Positions 9,219-16,314 of a stretch of DNA of 44,880 nt are shown here, one piece after another. The notes below the pieces were generated by a model that was given only the letters and a program-made list of their open reading frames with translations, was not told the DNA's origin and did not search any database. The position numbers and the translations under genes are program-made. The stretch comes from Pseudomonadota bacterium (lineage in GTDB: Bacteria; Pseudomonadota; Gammaproteobacteria; Burkholderiales; Chitinibacteraceae). Position 1 is the first letter of the stretch, and every line of letters starts with the position of its first letter. The stretch lies in NCBI GenBank assembly GCA_018261735.1, contig JAGTRM010000034.1:1-44880 (forward strand). The letters are read 5' to 3'.

Positions 9219-9923
9219 ATGACGAGACATTTTTTACAATTTGGCGCATTGGCAATATATGCCTTCTGCTTCAGCAACGCTCGTGCAGAAAATGCGCTCG
9301 CATACAAGCTTGCCGAATATACATTTGAGGTGGCTTCCAGCAAACAGAAGACACAGGTGCGCTGGAGCTACCCGGTCTTTCTCAGTGGGATTCCCGATGG
9401 TACAAGTGCATTGAACGTGTGGATTCGTGATCAATCACTTGAGCCGCTCGCTGCATGCGCTGAAATACCTCTATCAGAGCTTCGTAAGATGAGAGACGTC
9501 CAAGTGCAACGCGCACTTGGACGTAGCAAGCAGTTTGCCGACTGCAATATCGATCAATCAGAAGTGCAACCTATGGAAGCTTTCGCTAGCTTTATCTCAT
9601 TTCAGCGATACATCGAGTGGGCTGGGCTCTCCAGACCACAGCACGGAATTACAATGCTGACTTTCGATTGGGTTCGAAAGAGGAAAATTGGAGTTGATAC
9701 ATTGTTCAGACCGGGCGCCTTGGATGACCTAAATGAAGCTCTTGCAGAACAAATAAGTTCTGACCGCACAGACTGCCAACGTAATTTCGATTGGTCTCAG
9801 GTAAGTTTGAGGCCTCCCAGCACTCTATTCATTAACTTTCCATATAACCCAGGCGAGTGGGCTGTGTGCGGAGACGGAGTTGAGATGATTGAGGGACCTC
9901 TGGTTAAGGCGATGCTAATATAA
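9219..9923 (+). CDS. Secreted protein with weak DUF3298/RsiV-like C-terminal similarity
   Basis: The 234-residue product has a likely Sec signal peptide (hydrophobic residues 5-18, cleavage after ARA at about 23). The segment TLFRPGALDDLNEALAEQI (about residues 165-183) followed by a LRPPSTLFINFPYNPGEWA segment resembles the DUF3298 domain of RsiV and lysozyme-inhibitor-like proteins, where a LF.PG..YL..L.. motif recurs. This is a pattern judgement by eye, so function is left open. Several cysteines in the mature part suggest disulfides and a periplasmic location. Base composition is clearly more AT-rich than the neighbours (for example ATA, AGT and AAT codons), and palindromic repeats flank both ends, suggesting later acquisition. 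Confidence 0.75.
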   Translation: MTRHFLQFGALAIYAFCFSNARAENALAYKLAEYTFEVASSKQKTQVRWSYPVFLSGIPDGTSALNVWIRDQSLEPLAACAEIPLSELRKMRDVQVQRALGRSKQFADCNIDQSEVQPMEAFASFISFQRYIEWAGLSRPQHGITMLTFDWVRKRKIGVDTLFRPGALDDLNEALAEQISSDRTDCQRNFDWSQVSLRPPSTLFINFPYNPGEWAVCGDGVEMIEGPLVKAMLI

Positions 9924-9985
9924 TAGTCGTGCACTTCACCCGATCAGAAAAATGGTGATAGCCAAGTAGCTCGGGTTTGCGCAGG

Positions 9986-10003
9986 GCGGGTCATTTGACC
10001 CGC
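9986..10003 (+). repeat. Palindrome GCGGGTCA/TGACCCGC
   Basis: A perfect inverted repeat of eight bases with a TT centre, 60 bp after the secreted-protein gene. It could be a transcript end signal, although no T-run follows. Confidence 0.45.
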
Positions 10004-10052
10004 GCGGATGACGTATCAAAGGCCGATGTCGTTTGATTGTTTCAATGATTTT

Positions 10053-10078
10053 GCGGGTTACGGCTGCGCCTAACCCGC
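10053..10078 (+). repeat. Extragenic palindrome GCGGGTTA...TAACCCGC
   Basis: Perfect eight-base inverted repeat with a ten-base loop (CGGCTGCGCC), followed by ACTACCG. The form GCGGGTTACGG...CCTAACCCGC..TAC is a very common intergenic repeat in beta- and gammaproteobacteria. Confidence 0.6.
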
Positions 10079-10101
10079 ACTACCGCCGCGGTGAAAGGGT
10101 T

Positions 10102-10572
10102 ATGCGCCGTCTGCTTTTACTCCTGCCACTGATTTCCGGCGTATCCCACGCCGCCAGCGTCCCCAGCCACTTCTCCGAAAAAATGGAAGCCGCGCTGACC
10201 TGTCGCAGCGAGTGGTCGCCTTCATACTGGCGCAGTTATTTCGCTGAATTCCTGGGCCAGCCGCTGCGCCGCTGGGGCGATGCCGAGTGGTACAAGGCCG
10301 AAGGCGCGGAGCTGGCCGGCAATCAGGTCAAGGAAGCCTTCGTCAATCTGCCCGAATCCCCTGCGCTGATGGTCGGCGTGCTGATCGAAGCGCCGGTGGC
10401 CGATGTGCGCAAGAAGATCGAAGAAAAGCTCGGCATGGCGTTTGTCGAACTCGCGGGCCCGTATCCGCGCTACCTGTCCAAATCCGGCAGCGTACTGGTC
10501 GGCGTGGCCGATCCGCAGAAACCGCAGACCAAGTGGTATTGTGCCCGCTGGAATCTGGGTAACCGGCCATGA
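10102..10572 (+). CDS. Periplasmic protein of unknown function
   Basis: I do not recognise a family. The start at ATG 10102 gives 156 residues beginning with a good signal peptide (MRRLLLLLPLISGVSHA, cleavage at about 17-18). The mature part is about 138 residues, mixed alpha/beta in character, with two cysteines (in ALTCRSEW near the start and KWYCARW at the end) that could form a disulfide. The open frame extends upstream to a TTG at 10033, but that region is the extragenic palindrome and would bury the signal peptide, so it is excluded. The stop overlaps the ATG of the next gene (ATGA), so the two small envelope proteins are translated as a pair. Confidence 0.8.
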   Translation: MRRLLLLLPLISGVSHAASVPSHFSEKMEAALTCRSEWSPSYWRSYFAEFLGQPLRRWGDAEWYKAEGAELAGNQVKEAFVNLPESPALMVGVLIEAPVADVRKKIEEKLGMAFVELAGPYPRYLSKSGSVLVGVADPQKPQTKWYCARWNLGNRP

Positions 10573-11057
10573 GTATGAACGCTTTCCTGCAAGCCCTCGG
10601 CATCAATCCGGCGTGGTTGCCGCTGTATCTTCTGGTGCTGTTCCTGGGTGTGGCAGCACTGCTGGCCTGGATCGGCGGCTGGCGCGATCTGGCGCGGCGC
10701 TTCCCTGCCTCGGGCAAGCCGCAGGGCGAGACCTGGCACTTTCGCACTATCGGCATTCGCAAATGGCGTGTGCCGACCAATTACAGCAATTGCGTGCACA
10801 TCAGCATCGGCGCCGAGGGAATCGGCCTGGTGATGAGTTTCTTCTTCCGCTTCCGGCACGATCCGATCTTCATTCCCTGGCACGAGATCGAGCGGGTGGA
10901 GCGGAAACAGCACTGGTTTGGCGGGGTGACCACCCTCTGTCTCGGAAGCACCCCCATCCGCATCCACCTGCCGGGCAAGGCCGGCGCGCAGGCGATGCAG
11001 CGCTGGAATCAGCGGCAAGGCGCTGGATTGAGGGATAATGGCGCACCTTCAAGTTGA
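10569..11057 (+). CDS. Small inner-membrane protein of unknown function
   Basis: The 162-residue product has one strong transmembrane segment (about residues 16-38, rich in L, V and A) and a second moderately hydrophobic stretch (IGLVMSFFFRF, about 84-95) followed by a HDPIFIPWHEIERVE segment. This looks like a membrane-anchored domain with a PH-like or YcxB/DUF-type beta fold (IPW..I..V), but that is an impression only. Translation is coupled to the preceding periplasmic protein by a four-base overlap. The 3' end runs to within nine bases of the murB ATG, so murB may be read from the same transcript. Confidence 0.75.
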   Translation: MSMNAFLQALGINPAWLPLYLLVLFLGVAALLAWIGGWRDLARRFPASGKPQGETWHFRTIGIRKWRVPTNYSNCVHISIGAEGIGLVMSFFFRFRHDPIFIPWHEIERVERKQHWFGGVTTLCLGSTPIRIHLPGKAGAQAMQRWNQRQGAGLRDNGAPSS

Positions 11058-11065
11058 TTCCGCCC

Positions 11066-12082
11066 ATGCCTGCCATTCAAACCGCCGTTGACCTCACTCC
11101 CTTCAATACCCTGGGCTTGCCTGCGTGCGCCAGTCATTTTGTTCGGCTGCAGTCGGCCAGCGAGCTGGTTGCCTTGCGCGCCGATCCGGCGCTGGCGGCC
11201 TTGCCCTGGCGCGTGCTCGGCGGCGGCAGCAATCTGTGGCTGCAGGACGATCTGGATGCGCTGGTGCTCAAGGTGGAAATTCCCGGCCGCACCCTGCTGC
11301 GCGAGGATGCCGATGCCGTCTACGTGGCCGCCGGCGGGGGCGAGAACTGGCACGATTTCGTGTTGTGGACGCTGGCGCAGGGCTGGGGCGGACTGGAAAA
11401 CCTGGTGCTGATTCCAGGCACGGTTGGCGCCGCGCCGGTGCAGAATATCGGTGCTTATGGCGTCGAGGTGATGGACCGTTTGTGCGAGTTGACGGCCATC
11501 CACCTGCAAACCGGCGAGCATCGCGTGTTCCGCAATGCCGATTGCCGCTTTGCCTACCGCGACAGCATCTTCAAGCACGAAGAAGCCGGGCGCTGGCTGA
11601 TCGCGCAGGTGGTATTCCGCCTGCCCAAGGCCCATCAACCCAGCACCGCCTACGGCGAGATCAACAAGGAACTGGCCGCGCTCGGTTTGCCCGCCACGCC
11701 GCAAGCGGTGGCACAGGCGGTCATCAATGTGCGAAATCGCAAGTTGCCCGATCCGGCGGTCTTGGGCAATGCCGGCAGTTTCTTCCATAACCCGCTGGTC
11801 GATGCCGCCACGCGCGAGCGACTGCTGGCCGAGTACCCGGCACTGGTTTCCTATCCGCAAGCCGATGGCCGTTACAAGCTGGCGGCCGGCTGGCTGGTCG
11901 AGCAGGCCGGCTGGAAGGGGCGCAATCTTGGGCCGGTCGGCATGTACGAGAAGCAGGCGCTGGTGCTGGTGAATCATGGCGGCGCCAGCGGGCAGGATGT
12001 GGCGAGACTGGCCGCCGCCGTTCAGGCCGATGTGCAAGCCCGGTTCGGCGTGCAGTTGATCACCGAACCTGTCCGCTGGTAG
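11066..12082 (+). CDS. murB: UDP-N-acetylenolpyruvoylglucosamine reductase
   Basis: MurB reduces the enolpyruvyl group of UDP-GlcNAc-enolpyruvate with NADPH and FAD, giving UDP-MurNAc in peptidoglycan synthesis. The 338-residue product is a type I (E. coli-like) MurB. Visible are the FAD-binding LGGGSNLWL (51-59), IPGTVGAAPVQNIGAYG (116-132), the catalytic arginine R165 in AYRDSIF, the proton-donor serine S238 in NAGSFFHNP and the glutamate E334 in ITEPVRW, matching R159, S229 and E325 of E. coli. ATG 11066 is preferred over an in-frame TTG at 11054 that lies within the previous gene. It is a cytosolic essential enzyme. Confidence 0.97.
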   Translation: MPAIQTAVDLTPFNTLGLPACASHFVRLQSASELVALRADPALAALPWRVLGGGSNLWLQDDLDALVLKVEIPGRTLLREDADAVYVAAGGGENWHDFVLWTLAQGWGGLENLVLIPGTVGAAPVQNIGAYGVEVMDRLCELTAIHLQTGEHRVFRNADCRFAYRDSIFKHEEAGRWLIAQVVFRLPKAHQPSTAYGEINKELAALGLPATPQAVAQAVINVRNRKLPDPAVLGNAGSFFHNPLVDAATRERLLAEYPALVSYPQADGRYKLAAGWLVEQAGWKGRNLGPVGMYEKQALVLVNHGGASGQDVARLAAAVQADVQARFGVQLITEPVRW

Positions 12083-12112
12083 GGTCGACTGCGCAGGTGC
12101 GCTCTGGCGCCG

Positions 12113-12118
12113 TATACT
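12113..12118 (+). promoter_or_regulatory. Possible -10 box for the Sel1-repeat gene
   Basis: TATACT lies 34 bp before the start codon at 12152. No matching -35 is clear. Confidence 0.3.
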
Positions 12119-12151
12119 TGCCCGACTCAACCAAGTTTTCGAGATGACCTG

Positions 12152-12727
12152 ATGAACCCATCTTTCCGCATCGCGCTCGGCGCAGCCGCATTGTTTTTTA
12201 GTGCCTTGACCCATGCCGACTTCAATGAAGGCATGGATGCCTACAGCCACGGCGATTTCCCCGCTGCGCTCAAAGAGTTCAAGACGGTCGCCGATTCGGG
12301 CGACCGTTACGCCCAGTTCAATATCGGGGTGATGTATGCCCTAGGGCAGGGTGTGCACAAGGATGAGGAAACCGCCGTTGTCTGGTATCGCAAGGCTGCG
12401 GAGCAGGGGCTGGCGTTGGCGCAGTTCAATCTGGGGCAGGCCTACGAGGAGGCCTTCGGTGTGCCGCGCGATGAGGCGGTCGCGGTCAACTGGTACCGCA
12501 AGGCCGCAGAGCAAGATTACCCGCGGGCACAGTTCAATCTGGGCTTGATGTACGCACGTGGCCTGGGCGTAAAGCCCGATATCGTTCAGGCCTACAAGTG
12601 GTTTCATCTTGCCGCGCTGGGAGGTGAGCCTTATGCCGAGCGCAATCGCGACAATGCCGAAAAGAAAATGACGGCCAGGCAGATCAATCAGGCCATGGCG
12701 CAGGCCAGTTCCTGGTCGCCGAAGTAG
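12152..12727 (+). CDS. Secreted Sel1-repeat (TPR-like) protein
   Basis: The 191-residue product has a signal peptide (cleavage after THA at about 22) and then four Sel1-like/TPR units. The recognisable pattern AQFNLG.(A/M)Y..G.GV..D...A..WYRKAAEQ repeats at about residues 50-85, 86-121 and 122-157, with a degenerate N-terminal unit at 25-48. Sel1 repeats form alpha-solenoids that mediate protein contacts, often in the periplasm or in envelope stress and secretion. There is no catalytic domain. No intrinsic terminator is obvious after it; the next promoter begins 65 bp downstream. Confidence 0.9.
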   Translation: MNPSFRIALGAAALFFSALTHADFNEGMDAYSHGDFPAALKEFKTVADSGDRYAQFNIGVMYALGQGVHKDEETAVVWYRKAAEQGLALAQFNLGQAYEEAFGVPRDEAVAVNWYRKAAEQDYPRAQFNLGLMYARGLGVKPDIVQAYKWFHLAALGGEPYAERNRDNAEKKMTARQINQAMAQASSWSPK

Positions 12728-12792
12728 CAGCGCAACCGCCTGGACGGGCCGGTCGTGGCTGGTTTCAGGCAAGCTGTGTGACAGCAAAAGTA

Positions 12793-12822
12793 TTGACATT
12801 GTTTTTGTGCGCTGCACATAAT
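12793..12822 (+). promoter_or_regulatory. Strong sigma70 promoter of the leader-aminotransferase unit
   Basis: TTGACA (12793-12798) is a perfect -35 and CATAAT (12817-12822) a five-of-six -10, with 18 bp between. The expected start of transcription (about 12829) falls on the ATG of the leader peptide, so the leader mRNA may be leaderless or use an internal start. Confidence 0.8.
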
Positions 12823-12828
12823 GTCGTC

Positions 12829-12930
12829 ATGAACGCCAATCTCCTCAAACACACCGCAGCAAATACCACCGCACCGCGAGCACACGCCGTGTGGATGCCT
12901 GCGCGTCCGTGCCGGAGGGGAATCAGGTAG
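12829..12930 (+). CDS. Arginine-rich leader peptide (putative attenuator peptide)
   Basis: This 33-codon frame fills the space between a strong promoter and an intrinsic terminator, ahead of an ArgD-like gene. Arginine occurs at positions 17, 26, 29, 30 and 33; the last eight residues are RPCRRGIR, with two rare AGG codons, then tandem stops TAG TGA. The ATG coincides with the predicted transcription start, so translation may be leaderless; an internal ATG at 12895 would give an 11-residue peptide with four arginines. Bases 12905-12911 (GTCCGTG), which encode part of the arginine stretch, are exactly complementary to 12965-12971 in the 5' arm of the terminator. Peptide and mechanism are inferences; promoter, frame, complementarity and hairpin are seen directly. 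Confidence 0.55.
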   Translation: MNANLLKHTAANTTAPRAHAVWMPARPCRRGIR

Positions 12931-12960
12931 TGAGTTCACCCGATTCAGGATTTACCCCAA

Positions 12961-12989
12961 AGGCCACGGACAAGTTCCGTGGCCTTTTT
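12961..12989 (+). terminator. Intrinsic terminator in the leader (putative attenuator)
   Basis: A perfect stem GGCCACGGA (12962-12970) / TCCGTGGCC (12976-12984), extended by an A-T pair, with loop CAAGT and a following T5 (12985-12989). It ends 29 bases before the aminotransferase start codon and after the leader stop codons, so it would stop most transcripts before the gene unless relieved. Confidence 0.85.
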
Positions 12990-13017
12990 GTTTTCAACCC
13001 GCTCCCGGAGAAAAATC

Positions 13018-14124
13018 ATGGACCAGGAATCGTGTTACTGCGTTTTGCCCCAATCGTTGCGCCAAACCATCCGCGTGGCATCTGCCCGCGGCTCCTGGCT
13101 TACCGATCACGCCGGGCGAGATTACCTTGACTTCGTGCAAGGCAATGCAGTGAACACCCTGGGTCATGCGCCGGATGAAATCCATGCCTCGCTCAATAAC
13201 CTGGCCAAACGCCTGCTCTACTGCGCGCCACGCATCTGCGACGAGCCGATGCTGGCGCTGGCGCAGCGCTTGACCGAGCTGGCAGGGCTCGCGCGCATCT
13301 CTTTCTGCGGCAGTGATCATGAGGCCAATGAAAATGCCGTCATCCTGGCGCGCCGCTGGGGCGCTGCGCGCGGAGCCAGCCAGATCATCAGCACCCGGCT
13401 GGATTTTCCCGGCCGCAATGCGGTGGGCAACGGCATCGTCAAGACGCCCTACAACGATCTCGCCGCCGTGGAAAACGCGATCAGCCGGCAGACCGCCGCC
13501 GTATTGGTCGAGCCGATCGACAGCGAAAGCGGCCTGTCGCTGCCGTCGCCGTTCTTCCTGCGCGGCCTGCGCCGGTTGACGCAGGAGTACGGCGTGCTGT
13601 TGATCGTGGACGAAACCCGCAGCGGCATCGGCCGTACCGGGCAGCTCTTTGCCTTTCAGGATGAAGGGATTACGCCGGATATCCTCACCCTGGCGCGCGG
13701 TCTGGGCGGCGGGCTGCCGCTGGCGGCCACGCTGGTACAGCAGGAATTCAGCTCCATGCTGGAAGGCGGGCAACTGGGCAGTGGCCACAGCCTGACCATG
13801 AGCGCCGCGCTGGCCGTGCTCGATACGATCTGCGTGCCGAGCTTTCTCGAGGATGTGGCCGCGACGGGCCAATATCTGAACAAGGGGCTAAACCGGCTGG
13901 CGCGTTACCACTTGCTGGGGCAGGTGCGCGGCAAAGGATTGTTGCAGGCGGTGAAGATCCCGGATGGCAGCGCCAGGTTGCTGGCCCAGGCCGCGCTGGA
14001 GGAGGGCTTGCTGGTCGACGCGCCCCGCGCTGACTGGCTGCGGCTGATGCCGGCACTCAATGTCACGCTGGCCGAAGTGGACGAAATGCTGGTGCGCCTG
14101 GCCTGTGCGCTGGGCAAGCGTTAG
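13018..14124 (+). CDS. ArgD-like class III aminotransferase homologue lacking the PLP lysine
   Basis: By overall sequence this 368-residue protein belongs to the betaproteobacterial acetylornithine aminotransferase (ArgD) group: GSWLTDHAGRDYLDFVQGNAVNTLGH near residues 26-50, an LLIVDETRSGIGRTG block at about 194-208 (D198 is the usual cofactor-ring aspartate) and RLMPALNVT near the end. The active site is degraded. The Schiff-base lysine, expected in TLGKGIGGG, is arginine 227 (TLARGLGGG). The NSGAEANE loop reads GSDHEANE, the FHGRT region is FPGRN followed by a deletion of roughly 17 residues, and the YNGNPL phosphate loop reads HSLTMSA. Classical transamination is therefore unlikely. The frame is intact, with GGAG seven bases before ATG 13018 and a regulated leader, so a structural or ligand-sensing role is possible. 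It is monocistronic as far as can be seen. Confidence 0.85.
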   Translation: MDQESCYCVLPQSLRQTIRVASARGSWLTDHAGRDYLDFVQGNAVNTLGHAPDEIHASLNNLAKRLLYCAPRICDEPMLALAQRLTELAGLARISFCGSDHEANENAVILARRWGAARGASQIISTRLDFPGRNAVGNGIVKTPYNDLAAVENAISRQTAAVLVEPIDSESGLSLPSPFFLRGLRRLTQEYGVLLIVDETRSGIGRTGQLFAFQDEGITPDILTLARGLGGGLPLAATLVQQEFSSMLEGGQLGSGHSLTMSAALAVLDTICVPSFLEDVAATGQYLNKGLNRLARYHLLGQVRGKGLLQAVKIPDGSARLLAQAALEEGLLVDAPRADWLRLMPALNVTLAEVDEMLVRLACALGKR

Positions 14125-14148
14125 GCCTTTTCGTGTAGTGCCTTGCTC

Positions 14149-14176
14149 GCGCGGCCACGATACCGAGTGGCCGCGC
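14149..14176 (+). terminator. Strong hairpin after the aminotransferase-like gene
   Basis: GCGCGGCCAC (14149-14158) and GTGGCCGCGC (14167-14176) make ten perfect pairs. No T-run follows, so it is not a canonical intrinsic terminator; it may stabilise the 3' end. Confidence 0.4.
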
Positions 14177-14246
14177 AAGCTTGCCCCTCTGCTGGATATT
14201 TGGGGTTTCACCTGCATAGGGCGTGCACCTCAAGTGTGCTTTGTCG

Positions 14247-14252
14247 GATAAT
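14247..14252 (+). promoter_or_regulatory. Possible -10 box for the FadR-type regulator
   Basis: GATAAT lies 30 bp before ATG 14282. No convincing -35 is present. Confidence 0.3.
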
Positions 14253-14281
14253 GCGAACGTCCTTTGTCCAGTCAACCGTGA

Positions 14282-15031
14282 ATGATCGCCATGACACTTG
14301 AGTCTATTCCCGCACCGCAGGTATACCGGCAAGTTGCCGAACAGATTGTCCGGGGGATCAATTCAGGGACCTATCCGCCTGGTGCCCGGCTGCCGGCGGA
14401 GCGTACGCTGGCCAAGATGTTCAACGTGAGCCGTTCTTCCATCCGCGAGGCCCTGATCGTGCTGGAAACGGAGCACCGCATCGAAGTGCGCGGCGGTGCC
14501 GGGGTGTTCGTGTCGATGCCCGAGATGCCGTCGGCCTTGCCGGAGCTTGACGAGCTTGCTGAAGCGCCCGGCGCGCTGGATGTCTTCCACGCACGAAGCC
14601 TGATCGAACCCGCAGTGGCTGCGCTGGCCGCAATCAATGCCCAGGACGGGCAAATTGCCGGTCTGCACCGGGCGCTGGGGGACATGTTCTGCAGCTCTCC
14701 CGATGATCCGCGCTATATCGAGTTTGATCGCATGTTTCATATGCTGCTGGCCGAGTCCTGCGGCAACAGCTCACTCTACCGGGCGATGGAAGCCCTCTGG
14801 CATTTCCGGACCGACAAGCCGTATATGGAGCTTGAAGACCTGCCCTATTCACCGCCGGTCTGGCAAAGCGCCGTTCTCGAGCATCGCGAGATCCTGATCG
14901 CGGTCAGCCAGCGTGATGCCCAGGCCGCGCATGCCGCGATGCGTCGCCACCTTGATCGCGCCCTGACGCGTCTGTCCGTCGGTCGAATCGCCAGCAACTC
15001 GCCCGATTTGCCAGCCCGCGCCAGCGCGTAG
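14282..15031 (+). CDS. GntR-family regulator, FadR subfamily (FCD domain)
   Basis: The product (249 residues) has an N-terminal winged helix (about residues 12-80) with the GntR signature: V.EQIVRGINSGTYPPGARLPAER, the recognition helix NVSRSSIREALIVLE and the wing RGGAGVFV. An all-helical FCD effector domain follows (about 95-235), with FDRMFHMLLAESCGN and EHREILIAVSQRD, where the conserved Asp and His residues usually bind a metal plus a carboxylic acid. FadR-type regulators typically answer to organic acids, sugar acids or amino acids. Effector unknown. Start 14282 or the ATG three codons later (14291) are equally possible. It lies between the aminotransferase-like gene and an AraC-type gene, on the same strand. 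Confidence 0.9.
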   Translation: MIAMTLESIPAPQVYRQVAEQIVRGINSGTYPPGARLPAERTLAKMFNVSRSSIREALIVLETEHRIEVRGGAGVFVSMPEMPSALPELDELAEAPGALDVFHARSLIEPAVAALAAINAQDGQIAGLHRALGDMFCSSPDDPRYIEFDRMFHMLLAESCGNSSLYRAMEALWHFRTDKPYMELEDLPYSPPVWQSAVLEHREILIAVSQRDAQAAHAAMRRHLDRALTRLSVGRIASNSPDLPARASA

Positions 15032-15109
15032 CTGTCTCTTTGGTGCTTGTTCTCCATTCCCGGCAGCGCAAACCCGGAGTCGCGATGAAAGCATTATTCG
15101 TCGTGCTCC

Positions 15110-15138
15110 TTGACGAAATTTGTTACCGGTAACATCAT
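15110..15138 (+). promoter_or_regulatory. Promoter with an embedded LacI/GntR-type operator
   Basis: TTGACG (15110-15115) and CATCAT (15133-15138) are spaced by 17 bp. Within and touching the spacer lies TGTTACCGGTAACA (15121-15134), a perfect 14-bp palindrome nearly identical to the E. coli GntR (gluconate repressor, LacI family) site ATGTTACCGATAACAT. A bound repressor would block polymerase directly. The predicted transcript starts near 15145, which supports the downstream start codon at 15188 for the AraC-type gene. Confidence 0.55.
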
Positions 15139-15187
15139 GAGCGGTCCCCGGCCTGCCCGGGAAACCCGGCTGGTTTTTTGGGGCAGC

Positions 15188-16054
15188 ATGATGGTCAACA
15201 TTGAACTTCTCTCCCGCAAGCTGAACCGTTTGCGTCTGGCTGCCTGCCATATCGATAATCACCTGGATCAGCCCGTGTGCCTGGATGACCTGGCCGATAT
15301 TGCCTGCCTGTCGCGCTTTCATTTCGAGCGTGTGTTTGCCGGCTACGCGGGTGAATCGCCGCTGGCTCGGGTGCGGCGTCTGCGCTTGGTCCAAGCCCGC
15401 AGGAGAATCGAATCCGGTTCCGTGGGCTCGCTGCTGGATCTTGCCTTCGAGACGGGGTATGCAACGCCGGCCGCATTCAGTCGAGCTTACCGCAGGGCGT
15501 TCGGCCTGCCGCCTTCCGAGCAGGGCGTGGCCGTGCCGGGAAGGCCGGCGCCGGTTACGCTGGAATATTTGCCCGCGCGCCGCATCCAGTACGTGCCTTT
15601 CGAGGGGCAGATCGACGAATCGCTGCGCCCCTTTGACGAATTGCGTGCCCGCGCGATGGCGCAAGGCATACCCAAGGAGAGGCGCAAGGGATGGGCCGTT
15701 CATCTCGGCGGCGACATGCAAGGCTGGCAAGGCACGGTTGCGTTGCGGGCGGCGCTGCTTTCCGACCGCCTGGGCGTGCGCGTTCCCGGTCTTGACCTGG
15801 GAACGCTGCCCGCCGGGTATTACGCGGTGTTTTCCCTTAGCGGCGGCTATGCTGCGCCGTCATGCGCCGAACTGGCTGGCCGCATCGCAGTGGAAACCGG
15901 GTGCTGCATGCTGCAGGCGCCCATCCTGCGCTGTTTTGACAATCCGACCTATCTGCCGGCGCATAGCGAAAAGCGCTGCAAACTGTATGTTCCGGTCTCG
16001 ATACCTGACGGCTACGATTTTCTGGCGATGCCGGTCAAGGAAACCGCTGTTTGA
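15188..16054 (+). CDS. AraC-family regulator with C-terminal GyrI-like domain
   Basis: With ATG 15188 the product is 288 residues. An AraC-type double helix-turn-helix lies at the N-terminus (about residues 15-110: HLDQPVCLDDLADIACLSRFHFERVF, then DLAFETGYATPAAFSRAYRRAFG). A GyrI-like small-molecule-binding domain follows (about 120-285: LEYLPARRIQYVPFEG, TLPAGYYAVFSLSGGY, LYVPVS). This order is the Rob/SoxS-like MarA-GyrI layout, where the C-terminal domain binds hydrophobic or cationic ligands. Upstream in-frame starts (15110, 15137) fall within the predicted promoter. GGGGC five bases before 15188 may be the ribosome site. It could act on the esterase gene that follows, whose promoter lacks a -35; this is inferred. 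Confidence 0.88.
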   Translation: MMVNIELLSRKLNRLRLAACHIDNHLDQPVCLDDLADIACLSRFHFERVFAGYAGESPLARVRRLRLVQARRRIESGSVGSLLDLAFETGYATPAAFSRAYRRAFGLPPSEQGVAVPGRPAPVTLEYLPARRIQYVPFEGQIDESLRPFDELRARAMAQGIPKERRKGWAVHLGGDMQGWQGTVALRAALLSDRLGVRVPGLDLGTLPAGYYAVFSLSGGYAAPSCAELAGRIAVETGCCMLQAPILRCFDNPTYLPAHSEKRCKLYVPVSIPDGYDFLAMPVKETAV

Positions 16055-16314
16055 ATACAAGCGCCCGGCTCGATCCGGACCTTGCGCCTGGCAGGCTGTT
16101 TTGTGTTCAGAGTCGTAAAGAATAGCAATTTCGGGTAAGACCCGCCCCCGCCCTCTCCCTAGAATCCGTGACAGGTTTGTTCCGTCCACCCGTGCCTCAT
16201 GCATTGCGCCCATGTCGCCGATGTGGGGCGGGCCGGCTTCAAACCAGTTGAGTTGCCGTGGCAATCGATCGCGGCAACCTGAAAGTCTATGCATGCTTGA
16301 GGGGAGAAGAAAAA
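16055..16314 (+). promoter_or_regulatory. Upstream region of the esterase gene: activator-type promoter and leader hairpin
   Basis: TAGAAT (16160-16165) is a good -10 box without a -35 at the right distance, the pattern of an activator-dependent promoter. CGGGT-AAG-ACCCG (16132-16144) is a small dyad just upstream. GTTGCCG (16252-16258) and CGGCAAC (16272-16278) form a leader hairpin before the ribosome site GGGGAG. Nothing else is evident. Confidence 0.4.

Noticed and set aside
15085..15132. 15-codon frame MKALFVVLLDEICYR with GGAG upstream
   Set aside because: It covers the promoter and operator of the AraC-type gene; length and position make chance more likely than a leader peptide.
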